NCBI GenBank assembly: GCA_964016885.1
Contig: OZ024741.1
Coordinates: forward strand, 414,917,081 to 414,981,080
Source of the DNA: Eledone cirrhosa
Lineage: Eukaryota; Mollusca; Cephalopoda; Octopoda; Eledonidae
Direction of reading: 5' to 3'
DNA: 64,000 nt
In this document: piece by piece, positions 1 to 14,800 of the stretch
Layout of the letters: the number at the start of each line of letters is the position of its first letter
How positions within the stretch are numbered: the stretch's first letter is position 1
Notes under the pieces: generated by a model
The model's database searches: none
What the model was told of the DNA's origin: nothing
Seen by the model: the letters and a program-made list of their open reading frames with translations, nothing else
Translations under genes and position numbers: made by a program

Positions 1-3000
1 ATAAGCTGGTACTGGGACACAACATAGGTTTCTTACATAATATAGTGTAGATTAGTAGAATAAGCTGGTACTGGTACACAACATAGGTTTCTTACATACT
101 ATAGTGTAGTTTAGTAGAATAAGCTGGGACTAGGACACAACATAGGTTTCTTACATAATATAGTGTAGTTTAGTAGAATAAGCTGGTACTGGTACACAAC
201 ATAGGTTTCTTACATAATATAGTGTGGTTTAGTAGAATAAGCTGGTACTGGGACACAACATAGGTTTCTCACATAATATAGTGTAGTTTAGTAGAATAAG
301 CTGGGACTGGGACACAACATAGGTTTCTTACATAATATAGTGTAGTTTAGTAGAATAAGTTGGTACTAGAACACAACATAGGTTTCTTACATAATATCGT
401 GTAGTTTAGTAGAATAAGCTGGGACTGGGACACAACATAGGTTTCTCACATAATATAGTGTAGTTTAGTAGAATAAGCTGGGACTGGGACACAACATAGG
501 TTTCTTACATAATATAGTGTAGTTTAGTAGAATAAGCTGGTACTGGGACACAACATAGGTTTCTTACATAATATAGTGTAGTTTAGTAGAATAAGCTGCT
601 ACTAGAACACAACATAGGTTTCTTACATAATATAGTGTAGTTTAGGAGAATAAGCTGGTACTGGGACACAACATAGGTTTCTCACATAATATAGTGTAGT
701 TTAGTAGAATAAGTTGGTACTAGAACACAACATAGGTTTCTTACATAATATCGTGTAGTTTAGTAGAATAAGCTGGGACTGGGACACAACATAGGTTTCT
801 TACATAATATAGTGTAGTTTAGTAGAATAAGCTGGTACTAGAACACAACATAGGTTTCTCACATAATATAGTGTAGTTTAGTAGAATAAGTTGGTACTAG
901 AACACAACATAGGTTTCTTACATAATATAGTGTAGTTTAGTAGAATAAGCTGGTACTGGGACACAACATAGGTTTCTTACATAATATAGTGTAGTTTAGT
1001 AGAATAAGCTGGTACTGCGACACAACATAGGTTTCTTACATAATATAGTGTAGTTTAGTAGAATAAGATGGTACTGGGACACAACATAGGTTTCTTACAT
1101 AATATAGTGTGGTTTAGTAGAATAAGCTGGTACTGGTACACAACATAGATTTCTTACATAATATAGTGTAGTTTAGTAGAATAAGCTGGGACTGGGACAC
1201 AACATAGGTTTCTTACATAATATAGTGTAGTTTAGTAGAATAAGCTGGTACTGGGACACAACATAGGTTTCTTACATAATATAGTGTAGTTTAGTAGAAT
1301 AAGCTGGTACTGGGACACAAAATAGGTTTCTTACATAATATAGTGTAGTTTAGTAGAATAAGCTGCTACTAGAACACAACATAGGTTTCTTACATAATAT
1401 AGTGTAGTTTAGTAGAATAAGCTGGTACTGGGACACAAAATAGGTTTCTTACATAATATAGTGTAGTTTAGTAGAATAAGCTGGTACTAGAACACAACAT
1501 AGGTTTCTTACATAATATAGTGTAGTTTAGTAGAATAAGCTGGTACTGGGACACAAAATAGGTTTCTTACATAATATAGTGTAGTTTAGTAGAATAAGCT
1601 GCTACTAGAACACAACATAGGTTTCTTACATAATATAGTGTCGTTTAGTAGAATAAGCTGGTACTGGGACACAACATAGGTTTCTTACATAATATAGTGT
1701 AGTTTAGTAGAATAAGCTGCTACTAGAACACAACATAGGTTTCTTACATAATATAGTGTAGTTTAGTAGAATAAGCTGGTACTAGAACACAACATAGGTT
1801 TCTTACATAATATAGTGTAGTTTAGTAGAATAAGCTGGTACTGGGACACAACATAGGTTTCTTACATAATATAGTGTAGTTTAGAAGAATAAGCTGGTAC
1901 TGGGACACAACATAGGTTTCTTACATAATATGGTGTAGTTTAGTAGAATAAGCTGGTACTGGGACACAACATAGGTTTCTTACATAATATAGTGTAGTTT
2001 AGTAGAATAAGCTGGTACTAGAACACAACATAGGTTTCTCACATAATATAGCGTAGTTTAGTAGAATAAGTTGGTACTTGAACACAACATAGGTTTCTTA
2101 CATAATATAGTGTAGTTTAGTAGAATAAGCTGGTACTGGGACACAACATAGGTTTCTTACATAATATAGTGTAGTTTAGTAGAATAAGCTGGTACTGGGA
2201 CACAACATAGGTTTCTTACATAATATAGTGTAGTTTAGTAGAATAAGCTGGTACTAGAACACAACATAGGTTTCTCACATAATATAGCATAGTTTAGTAG
2301 AATAAGTTGGTACTTGAACACAACATAGGTTTCTTACATAATATAGTGTAGTTTAGTAGAATAAGCTGGTACTGGGACACAACATAGGTTTCTTACATAA
2401 TATAGTGTAGTTTAGTAGAATAAGCTGGTACTGGTACACAACATAGGTTTCTTACATAATATAGTGTAGTTTAGTAGAATAAGCTGGTACCGGGACACAA
2501 CATAGGTTTCTTACATAATATAGTGAGGTTTAGTAGAATAAGCTGGTACTAGAACACAACATAGGCTTCCCACATAATATAGTGTAGTTTAGTAGAATAA
2601 GTTGGTACTTGAACACAACATAGGTTTCTTACATAATATAGTGTAGTTTAGTAGAATAAGCTGGTACTGGGACACAACATAGGTTTCTTACATAATATAG
2701 TGTAGTTTAGTAGAATAAGCTGGTACTGGTACACAACATAGGTTTCTTACATAATATAGTGTAGTTTAGTAGAATAAGCTGGTACCGAGACACAACATAG
2801 GTTTCTTACATAATATAGTGTGGTTTAGTAGAATAAGCTGGGACTGGGACACAACATAGGTTTCTTACATAATATAGTGTGGTTTAGTAGAATAAGCTGG
2901 GACTGGGACACAACATAGGTTTCTTACATAATATAGTGAGGTTTAGTAGAATAAGCTGGTACTAGAACACAACATAGGTTTCTTACATAATATAGTGTAG

Positions 3001-3127
3001 TTTAGTAGAATAAGATGGTACTAGAACACAACATAGGTTTGTTACATAATATAGTGAGGTTTAGTAGAATAAGCTGGTACTGGTACACAACATAGGTTTC
3101 TTACATAATATAGTGTAGTTTAGTAGA
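1..3127. repeat. 59-bp higher-order block B1 (53 units, starts at window edge)
   Basis: The block starts with the marker GTAGATTAGTAG, followed by the ACATACTATAG variant one unit later and GGGACTAGGAC after that. The same three-marker string recurs at 3128, which fixes the period at 3127 bp. Positions 1 to about 2008 match 3128 to about 5135 closely. B1 then goes straight to the two CTCACATAATATAGC / TTGGTACTTG units (near 2050 and 2286). The true left limit may lie outside the window. Confidence 0.85.
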
Positions 3128-6100
3128 ATAAGCTGGTACTGGGACACAACATAGGTTTCTTACATAATATAGTGTAGATTAGTAGAATAAGCTGGTACTG
3201 GTACACAACATAGGTTTCTTACATACTATAGTGTAGTTTAGTAGAATAAGCTGGGACTAGGACACAACATAGGTTTCTTACATAATATAGTGTAGTTTAG
3301 TAGAATAAGCTGGTACTGGTACACAACATAGGTTTCTTACATAATATAGTGTGGTTTAGTAGAATAAGCTGGTACTGGGACACAACATAGGTTTCTCACA
3401 TAATATAGTGTAGTTTAGTAGAATAAGCTGGGACTGGGACACAACATAGGTTTCTTACATAATATAGTGTAGTTTAGTAGAATAAGTTGGTACTAGAACA
3501 CAACATAGGTTTCTTACATAATATCGTGTAGTTTAGTAGAATAAGCTGGGACTGGGACACAACATAGGTTTCTCACATAATATAGTGTAGTTTAGTAGAA
3601 TAAGCTGGGACTGGGACACAACATAGGTTTCTTACATAATATAGTGTAGTTTAGTAGAATAAGCTGGTACTGGGACACAACATAGGTTTCTTACATAATA
3701 TAGTGTAGTTTAGTAGAATAAGCTGCTACTAGAACACAACATAGGTTTCTTACATAATATAGTGTAGTTTAGGAGAATAAGCTGGTACTGGGACACAACA
3801 TAGGTTTCTCACATAATATAGTGTAGTTTAGTAGAATAAGTTGGTACTAGAACACAACATAGGTTTCTTACATAATATCGTGTAGTTTAGTAGAATAAGC
3901 TGGGACTGGGACACAACATAGGTTTCTTACATAATATAGTGTAGTTTAGTAGAATAAGCTGGTACTAGAACACAACATAGGTTTCTCACATAATATAGTG
4001 TAGTTTAGTAGAATAAGTTGGTACTAGAACACAACATAGGTTTCTTACATAATATAGTGTAGTTTAGTAGAATAAGCTGGTACTGGGACACAACATAGGT
4101 TTCTTACATAATATAGTGTAGTTTAGTAGAATAAGCTGGTACTGCGACACAACATAGGTTTCTTACATAATATAGTGTAGTTTAGTAGAATAAGATGGTA
4201 CTGGGACACAACATAGGTTTCTTACATAATATAGTGTGGTTTAGTAGAATAAGCTGGTACTGGTACACAACATAGATTTCTTACATAATATAGTGTAGTT
4301 TAGTAGAATAAGCTGGGACTGGGACACAACATAGGTTTCTTACATAATATAGTGTAGTTTAGTAGAATAAGCTGGTACTGGGACACAACATAGGTTTCTT
4401 ACATAATATAGTGTAGTTTAGTAGAATAAGCTGGTACTGGGACACAAAATAGGTTTCTTACATAATATAGTGTAGTTTAGTAGAATAAGCTGCTACTAGA
4501 ACACAACATAGGTTTCTTACATAATATAGTGTAGTTTAGTAGAATAAGCTGGTACTGGGACACAAAATAGGTTTCTTACATAATATAGTGTAGTTTAGTA
4601 GAATAAGCTGGTACTAGAACACAACATAGGTTTCTTACATAATATAGTGTAGTTTAGTAGAATAAGCTGGTACTGGGACACAAAATAGGTTTCTTACATA
4701 ATATAGTGTAGTTTAGTAGAATAAGCTGCTACTAGAACACAACATAGGTTTCTTACATAATATAGTGTCGTTTAGTAGAATAAGCTGGTACTGGGACACA
4801 ACATAGGTTTCTTACATAATATAGTGTAGTTTAGTAGAATAAGCTGCTACTAGAACACAACATAGGTTTCTTACATAATATAGTGTAGTTTAGTAGAATA
4901 AGCTGGTACTAGAACACAACATAGGTTTCTTACATAATATAGTGTAGTTTAGTAGAATAAGCTGGTACTGGGACACAACATAGGTTTCTTACATAATATA
5001 GTGTAGTTTAGAAGAATAAGCTGGTACTGGGACACAACATAGGTTTCTTACATAATATGGTGTAGTTTAGTAGAATAAGCTGGTACTGGGACACAACATA
5101 GGTTTCTTACATAATATAGTGTAGTTTAGTAGAATAAGCTGGTACTGGGACACAACATAGGTTTCTTACATAATATAGTGAGGTTTAGTAGAATAAGCTG
5201 GTACTGGTACACAACATAGGTTTCTTACATAATATAGTGTGGTTTAGTAGAATAAGCTGGGACTGGGACACAACATAGGTTTCTTACATAATATAGTGTA
5301 GTTTAGTAGAATAAGCTGGTACTGGGACACAACATAGGTTTCTTACATAATATAGTGAGGTTTAGTAGAATAAGCTGGTACTAGAACACAACATAGGTTT
5401 CTTACATAATATAGTGTGGTTTAGTAGAATAAGCTGGGACTGGGACACAACATAGGTTTCTTACATAATATAGTGTAGTTTAGTAGAATAAGCTGCTACT
5501 AGAACACAACATAGGTTTCTTACATAATATAGTGTAGTTTAGTAGAATAAGCTGGTACTGGGACACAACATAGGTTTCTTACATAATATAGTGTAGTTTA
5601 GTAGAATAAGCTGCTACTAGAACACAACATAGGTTTCTTACATAATATAGTGTAGTTTAGTAGAATAAGCTGGTACTAGAACACAACATAGGTTTCTTAC
5701 ATAATATAGTGTGGTTTAGTAGAATAAGCTGGTACTGGGACACAACATAGGTTTCTTACATAACATAGTGTAGTTTAGTAGAATAAGCTGGTACTGGGAC
5801 ACAACATAGGTTTCTTACATAATATAGTGTAGTTTAGTAGAATAAGCTGGTACTGGGACACAACATAGGTTTCTTACATAATATAGTGAGATTTAGTAGA
5901 ATACGCTGCTACTGGGACACAACATAGGTTTCTTACATAATATAGTGTAGTTTAGTAGAATAAGCTGGTACTGGGACACAACATAGGTTTCTTACATAAT
6001 ATAGTGAGATTTAGTAGAATAAGCTGGTACTGGGACACAACATAGGTTTCTTACATAATATAGTGTAGTTTAGTAGAATAAGCTGGTACTAGAACACAAC

Positions 6101-7257
6101 ATAGGTTTCTCACATAATATAGCGTAGTTTAGTAGAATAAGTTGGTACTTGAACACAACATAGGTTTCTTACATAATATAGTGTAGTTTAGTAGAATAAG
6201 CTGGTACTGGGACACAACATAGGTTTCTTACATAATATAGTGTAGTTTAGTAGAATAAGCTGGTACTGGGACACAACATAGGTTTCTTACATAATATAGT
6301 GTAGTTTAGTAGAATAAGCTGGTACTAGAACACAACATAGGTTTCTCACATAATATAGCGTAGTTTAGTAGAATAAGTTGGTACTTGAACACAACATAGG
6401 TTTCTTACATAATATAGTGTAGTTTAGTAGAATAAGCTGGTACTGGGACACAACATAGGTTTCTTACATAATATAGTGTAGTTTAGTAGAATAAGCTGGT
6501 ACTGGTACACAACATAGGTTTCTTACATAATATAGTGTAGTTTAGTAGAATAAGCTGGTACCGGGACACAACATAGGTTTCTTACATAATATAGTGAGGT
6601 TTAGTAGAATAAGCTGGTACTAGAACACAACATAGGCTTCCCACATAATATAGTGTAGTTTAGTAGAATAAGTTGGTACTTGAACACAACATAGGTTTCT
6701 TACATAATATAGTGTAGTTTAGTAGAATAAGCTGGTACTGGGACACAACATAGGTTTCTTACATAATATAGTGTAGTTTAGTAGAATAAGCTGGTACTGG
6801 TACACAACATAGGTTTCTTACATAATATAGTGTAGTTTAGTAGAATAAGCTGGTACCGAGACACAACATAGGTTTCTTACATAATATAGTGTGGTTTAGT
6901 AGAATAAGCTGGGACTGGGACACAACATAGGTTTCTTACATAATATAGTGTGGTTTAGTAGAATAAGCTGGGACTGGGACACAACATAGGTTTCTTACAT
7001 AATATAGTGAGGTTTAGTAGAATAAGCTGGTACTAGAACACAACATAGGTTTCTTACATAATATAGTGTAGTTTAGTAGAATAAGATGGTACTAGAACAC
7101 AACATAGGTTTGTTACATAATATAGTGAGGTTTAGTAGAATAAGCTGGTACTGGTACACAACATAGGTTTCTTACATAATATAGTGTAGTTTAGTAGAAT
7201 AAGCTGGTACTGGGACACAACATAGGTTTCTTACATAATATAGTGTAGTTTAGTAGA
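3128..7257. repeat. 59-bp higher-order block B2 (70 units)
   Basis: The first part copies B1 at offset 3127. At about 5135 the two diverge, because B2 carries 16 extra units rich in GTGAGG, GTGTGG and GCTACTAGAAC variants before reaching the CTCACATAATATAGCG units at about 6121 and 6357. One further extra unit sits just before the next block marker, near 7200. 53 + 16 + 1 gives the observed 70 units. Confidence 0.85.
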
Positions 7258-10200
7258 ATAAGCTGGTACTGGGACACAACATAGGTTTCTTACATAATAT
7301 AGTGTAGATTAGTAGAATAAGCTGGTACTGGTACACAACATAGGTTTCTTACATACTATAGTGTAGTTTAGTAGAATAAGCTGGGACTAGGACACAACAT
7401 AGGTTTCTTACATAATATAGTGTAGTTTAGTAGAATAAGCTGGTACTGGTACACAACATAGGTTTCTTACATAATATAGTGTGGTTTAGTAGAATAAGCT
7501 GGTACTGGGACACAACATAGGTTTCTCACATAATATAGTGTAGTTTAGTAGAATAAGCTGGGACTGGGACACAACATAGGTTTCTTACATAATATAGTGT
7601 AGTTTAGTAGAATAAGTTGGTACTAGAACACAACATAGGTTTCTTACATAATATCGTGTAGTTTAGTAGAATAAGCTGGGACTGGGACACAACATAGGTT
7701 TCTCACGTAATATAGTGTAGTTTAGTAGAATAAGCTGGGACTGGGACACAACATAGGTTTCTTACATAATATAGTGTAGTTTAGTAGAATAAGCTGGTAC
7801 TGGGACACAACATAGGTTTCTTACATAATATAGTGTAGTTTAGTAGAATAAGCTGCTACTAGAACACAACATAGGTTTCTTACATAATATAGTGTAGTTT
7901 AGGAGAATAAGCTGGTACTGGGACACAACATAGGTTTCTCACATAATATAGTGTAGTTTAGTAGAATAAGTTGGTACTAGAACACAACATAGGTTTCTTA
8001 CATAATATCGTGTAGTTTAGTAGAATAAGCTGGGACTGGGACACAACATAGGTTTCTTACATAATATAGTGTAGTTTAGTAGAATAAGCTGGTACTAGAA
8101 CACAACATAGGTTTCTCACATAATATAGTGTAGTCTAGTAGAATAAGTTGGTACTAGAACACAACATAGGTTTCTTACATAATATAGTGTAGTTTAGTAG
8201 AATAAGCTGGTACTGGGACACAACATAGGTTTCTTACATAATATAGTGTAGTTTAGTAGAATAAGCTGGTACTGCGACACAACATAGGTTTCTTACATAA
8301 TATAGTGTAGTTTAGTAGAATAAGATGGTACTGGGACATAACATAGGTTTCTTACATAATATAGTGTGGTTTAGTAGAATAAGCTGGTACTGGTACACAA
8401 CATAGATTTCTTACATAATATAGTGTAGTTTAGTAGAATAAGCTGGGACTGGGACACAACATAGGTTTCTTACATAATATAGTGTAGTTTAGTAGAATAA
8501 GCTGGTACTGGGACACAACATAGGTTTCTTACATAATATAGTGTAGTTTAGTAGAATAAGCTGGTACTGGGACACAAAATAGGTTTCTTACATAATATAG
8601 TGTAGTTTAGTAGAAAAAGCTGCTACTAGAACACAACATAGGTTTCTTACATAATATAGTGTAGTTTAGTAGAATAAGCTGGTACTGGGACACAAAATAG
8701 GTTTCTTACATAATATAGTGTAGTTTAGTAGAATAAGCTGGTACTAGAACACAACATAGGTTTCTTACATAATATAGTGTAGTTTAGTAGAATAAGCTGG
8801 TACTGGGACACAAAATAGGTTTCTTACATAATATAGTGTAGTTTAGTAGAATAAGCTGCTACTAGAACACAACATAGGTTTCTTACATAATATAGTGTAG
8901 TTTAGTAGAATAAGCTGGTACTGGGACACAACATAGGTTTCTTACATAATATAGTGTAGTTTAGTAGAATAAGCTGCTACTAGAACACAACATAGGTTTC
9001 TTACATAATATAGTGTAGTTTAGTAGAATAAGCTGGTACTAGAACACAACATAGGTTTCTTACATAATATAGTGTAGTTTAGTAGAATAAGCTGGTACTG
9101 GGACACAACATAGGTTTCTTACATAATATAGTGTAGTTTAGAAGAATAAGCTGGTACTGGGACACAACATAGGTTTCTTACATAATATGGTGTAGTTTAG
9201 TAGAATAAGCTGGTACTGGGACACAACATAGGTTTCTTACATAATATAGTGTAGTTTAGTAGAATAAGCTGGTACTGGGACACAACTTAGGTTTCTTACA
9301 TAATATAGTGTAGTTTAGAAGAATAAGCTGGTTCTGGGACACAACATAGGTTTCTTACATAATATAGTGTAGTTTAGTAGAATAAGCTGGTACTGGTACA
9401 CAACATAGGTTTCTTACATAATATAGTGTAGTTTAGTAGAATAAGCTGGTACTGGGACACAACTTAGGTTTCTTACATAATATAGTGTAGTTTAGTAGAA
9501 AAAGCTGGTACTGGTACACAACATAGGTTTCTTACATAATATAGTGTAGTTTAGTAGAATAAGCTGGTACTGGGACACAACATAGGTTTCTTACATAATA
9601 TAGTGAGGTTTAGTAGAATAAGCTGGTACTGGGACACAACATAGGTTTCTTACATAATATAGTGTAGTTTAGTAGAATAAGCTGGTACTGGGACACAACA
9701 TAGGTTTCTTACATAATATAGTGTAGTTTAGTAGAATAAGCTGGTACTGGGACACAACATAGGTTTCTTACATAATATAGTGTAGTTTAGTAGAATAAGC
9801 TGGTACTGGGACACAACATAGGTTTCTTACATAATATAGTGTAGTTTAGTAGAATAAGCTGCTACTAGAACACAACATAGGTTTCTTACATAATATAGTG
9901 TAGTTTAGTAGAATAAGCTGTTACTGGGACACAACATAGGTTTCTTACATAATATAGTGTAGTTTAGTAGAATAAGCTGGGACTAGAACACAACATAGGT
10001 TTCTTACATAATATAGTGTAGTTTAGTAGAATAAGCTGCTACTAGAACACAACATAGGTTTCTTACATAATATAGTGTAGTTTAGTAGAATAAGCTGGTA
10101 CTGGGACACAACATAGGTTTCTTACATAATATAGTGTGGTTTAGTAGAATAAGCTGGTACTGGGACACAACATAGGTTTCTTACATAATATAGTGTAGTT

Positions 10201-11859
10201 TAGTAGAATAAGCTGGTACTGCGACACAACATAGGTTTCTTACATAATATAGTGTAGTTTAGTAGAATAAGCTGGTACTGGTACACAACATAGGTTTCTT
10301 ACATAATATAGTGAGATTTAGTAGAATAAGCTGGTACTGGGACACAACATAGGTTTCTTACATAATATAGTGTAGTTTAGTAGAATAAGCTGGTACTGGG
10401 ACACAACATAGGTTTCTTACATAATATAGTGTAGTTTAGTAGAATAAGCTGGGACTGGGACACAACATAGGTTTCTTACATAATATAGTGAGGTTTAGTA
10501 GAATAAGCTGGTACTGGTACACAACATAGGTTTCTTACATAATATAGTGTGGTTTAGTAGAATAAGCTGGGACTGGGACACAACATAGGTTTCTTACATA
10601 ATATAGTGTAGTTTAGTAGAATAAGCTGGTACTGGGACACAACATAGGTTTCTTACATAATATAGTGAGGTTTAGTAGAATAAGCTGGTACTAGAACACA
10701 ACATAGGTTTCTTACATAATATAGTGTGGTTTAGTAGAATAAGCTGGGACTGGGACACAACATAGGTTTCTTACATAATATAGTGTGGTTTAGTAGAATA
10801 AGCTGGTACTGGGACACAACATAGGTTTCTTACATAATATAGTGAGATTTAGTAGAATAAGCTGCTACTGGGACACAACATAGGTTTCTTACATAATATA
10901 GTGTAGTTTAGTAGAATAAGCTGGTACTGGGACACAACATAGGTTTCTTACATAATATAGTGTAGTTTAGTAGAATAAGCTGGTACTAGAACACAACATA
11001 GGTTTCTCACATAATATAGCGTAGTTTAGTAGAATAAGTTGGTACTTGAACAGAACATAGGTTTCTTACATAATATAGTGTAGTTTAGTAGAATAAGCTG
11101 GTACTGGGACACAACATAGGTTTCTTACATAATATAGTGTAGTTTAGTAGAATAAGCTGGTACTGGTACACAACATAGGTTTCTTACATAATATAGTGTA
11201 GTTTAGTAGAATAAGCTGGTACCGGGACACAACATAGGTTTCTTACATAATATAGTGAGGTTTAGTAGAATAAGCTGGTACTAGAACACAACATAGGCTT
11301 CCCACATAATATAGTGTAGTTTAGTAGAATAAGTTGGTACTTGAACACAACATAGGTTTCTTACATAATATAGTGTAGTTTAGTAGAATAAGCTGGTACT
11401 GGGACACAACATAGGTTTCTTACATAATATAGTGTAGTTTAGTAGAATAAGCTGGTACTGGTACACAACATAGGTTTCTTACATAATATAGTGTAGTTTA
11501 GTAGAATAAGCTGGTACCGAGACACAACATAGGTTTCTTACATAATATAGTGTGGTTTAGTAGAATAAGCTGGGACTGGGACACAACATAGGTTTCTTAC
11601 ATAATATAGTGTGGTTTAGTAGAATAAGCTGGGACTGGGACACAACATAGGTTTCTTACATAATATAGTGAGGTTTAGTAGAATAAGCTGGTACTAGAAC
11701 ACAACATAGGTTTCTTACATAATATAGTGTAGTTTAGTAGAATAAGATGGTACTAGAACACAAAATAGGTTTGTTACATAATATAGTGAGGTTTAGTAGA
11801 ATAAGCTGGTACTGGTACACAACATAGGTTTCTTACATAATATAGTGTAGTTTAGTAGA
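7258..11859. repeat. 59-bp higher-order block B3 (78 units)
   Basis: The block opens with the GTAGATT / ACATACT / GGGACTAGGAC markers. It carries private variants TAGTCTAG (8131), AAAAAGCTGG (9499) and ACAGAACAT (about 11051). It lacks the TGTCGTTTAG variant found in B1, B2, B5, B6 and B7. TAGTCTAG and ACAGAACAT reappear only in B8. Confidence 0.85.
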
Positions 11860-14800
11860 ATAAGCTGGTACTGGGACACAACATAGGTTTCTTACATAAT
11901 ATAGTGTAGATTAGTAGAATAAGCTGGTACTGGTACACAACATAGGTTTCTTACATACTATAGTGTAGTTTAGTAGAATAAGCTGGGACTGGGACACAAC
12001 ATAGTTTTCTTACATAATATACTGTAGTTTAGTAGAATAAGCTGGTACTGGGACACAACATAGGTTTCTTACATAATATAGTGTAGTTTAGTAGAATAAG
12101 CTGCTACTAGAACACAACATAGGTTTCTTACATAATATAGTGAGATTTAGTAGAATAAGCTGGTACTAGAACACAACATAGGCTTCCCACATAATATAGT
12201 GTAGTTTAGTAGAATAAGTTGGTACTTGAACACAACATAGGTTTCTTACATAATATAGTGTAGTTTAGTAGAATAAGCTGGTACTGGGACACAACTTAGG
12301 TTTCTTACATAATATAGTGTAGTTTAGTAGAATAAGCTGGGACTGGGACACAACATAGTTTTCTTACATAATATACTGTAGTTTAGTAGAATAAGCTGGT
12401 ACTGGGACACAACATAGGTTTCTTACATAATATAGTGTAGTTTAGTAGAATAAGCTGCTACTAGAACACAACATAGGTTTCTTACATAATATAGTGAGAT
12501 TTAGTAGAATAAGCTGGTACTGGGACACAACATAGGTTTCTTACATAATATAGTGAGATTTAGTAGAATAAGCTGCTACTAGAACACAACATAGGTTTCT
12601 TACATAATATAGTGTAGTTTAGTAGAATAAGCTGGTACTGGGACACAACATAGGTTTCTTACATAATATAGTGAGATTTAGTAGAATAAGCTGGTACTAG
12701 AACACAACATAGGTTTCTTACATAATATAGTGAGCTTTAGTAGAATAAGCTGGTACTGGGACACAACATAGGTTTCTTACATAATATAGTGTAGTTTAGT
12801 AGAATAAGCTGGTACTGGGACACAACATAGGTTTCTTACATAATATAGTGAGGTTTAGTAGAATAAGCTGGTACTGGTACACAACATAGGTTTCTTACAT
12901 AATATAGTGTGGTTTAGTAGAATAAGCTGGGACTGGGACACAACATAGGTTTCTTACATAATATAGTGTAGTTTAGTAGAATTAGCTGGTACTGGGACAC
13001 AACATAGGTTTCTTACATAATATAGTGAGGTTTAGTAGAATAAGCTGGTACTAGAACACAACATAGGTTTCTTACATAATATAGTGTGGTTTAGTAGAAT
13101 AAGCTGGGACTGGGACACAACATAGGTTTCTTACATAATATAGTGTAGTTTAGTAGAATAAGCTGCTACTAGAACACAACATAGGTTTCTTACATAATAT
13201 AGTGTAGTTTAGTAGAATAAGCTGGTACTGGGACACAACATAGGTTTCTTACATAATATAGTGTAGTTTAGTAGAATAAGCTGCTACTAGAACACAACAT
13301 AGGTTTCTTACATAATATAGTGTAGTTTAGTAGAATAAGCTGGTACTAGAACACAACATAGGTTTCTTACATAATATAGTGTGGTTTAGTAGAATAAGCT
13401 GGTACTGGGACACAACATAGGTTTCTTACATAACATAGTGTAGTTTAGTAGAATAAGCTGGTACTGGGACACAACATAGGTTTCTTACATAATATAGTGT
13501 AGTTTAGTAGAATAAGCTGGTACTGGGACACAACATAGGTTTCTTACATAATATAGTGAGATTTAGTAGAATAAGCTGCTACTGGGACACAACATAGGTT
13601 TCTTACATAATATAGTGTAGTTTAGTAGAATAAGCTGGTACTGGGACACAACATAGGTTTCTTACATAATATAGTGAGATTTAGTAGAATAAGCTGCTAC
13701 TGGGACACAACATAGGTTTCTTACATAATATAGTGTAGTTTAGTAGAATAAGCTGGTACTGGGACACAACATAGGTTTCTTACATAATATAGTGTAGTTT
13801 AGTAGAATAAGCTGGTACTAGAACACAACATAGGTTTCTCACATAATATAGCGTAGTTTAGTAGAATAAGTTGGTACTTGAACACAACATAGGTTTCTTA
13901 CATAATATAGTGTAGTTTAGTAGAATAAGCTGGTACTGGGACACAACATAGGTTTCTTACATAATATAGTGTAGTTTAGTAGAATAAGCTGGTACTGGGA
14001 CACAACATAGGTTTCTTACATAATATAGTGTAGTTTAGTAGAATAAGCTGGTACTAGAACACAACATAGGTTTCTCACATAATATAGCGTAGTTTAGTAG
14101 AATAAGTTGGTACTTGAACACAACATAGGTTTCTTACATAATATAGTGTAGTTTAGTAGAATAAGCTGGTACTGGGACACAACATAGGTTTCTTACATAA
14201 TATAGTGTAGTTTAGTAGAATAAGCTGGTACTGGTACACAACATAGGTTTCTTACATAATATACTGTAGTTTAGTAGAATAAGCTGGTACTGGGACACAA
14301 CATAGGTTTCTTACATAATATAGTGAGATTTAGTAGAATAAGCTGCTACTGGGACACAACATAGGTTTCTTACATAATATAGTGAGATTTAGTAGAATAA
14401 GCTGCTACTGGGACACAACATAGGTTTCTTACATAATATAGTGTAGTTTAGTAGAATAAGCTGGTACTGGGACACAACATAGGTTTCTTACATAATATAG
14501 TGTAGTTTAGTAGAATAAGCTGGTACTAGAACACAACATAGGTTTCTCACATAATATAGCGTAGTTTAGTAGAATAAGTTGGTACTTGAACACAACATAG
14601 GTTTCTTACATAATATAGTGTAGTTTAGTAGAATAAGCTGGTACTGGGACACAACATAGGTTTCTTACATAATATAGTGTAGTTTAGTAGAATAAGCTGG
14701 TACTGGGACACAACATAGGTTTCTTACATAATATAGTGTAGTTTAGTAGAATAAGCTGGTACTGGGACACAACATAGGTTTCTTACATAATATGGTGTAG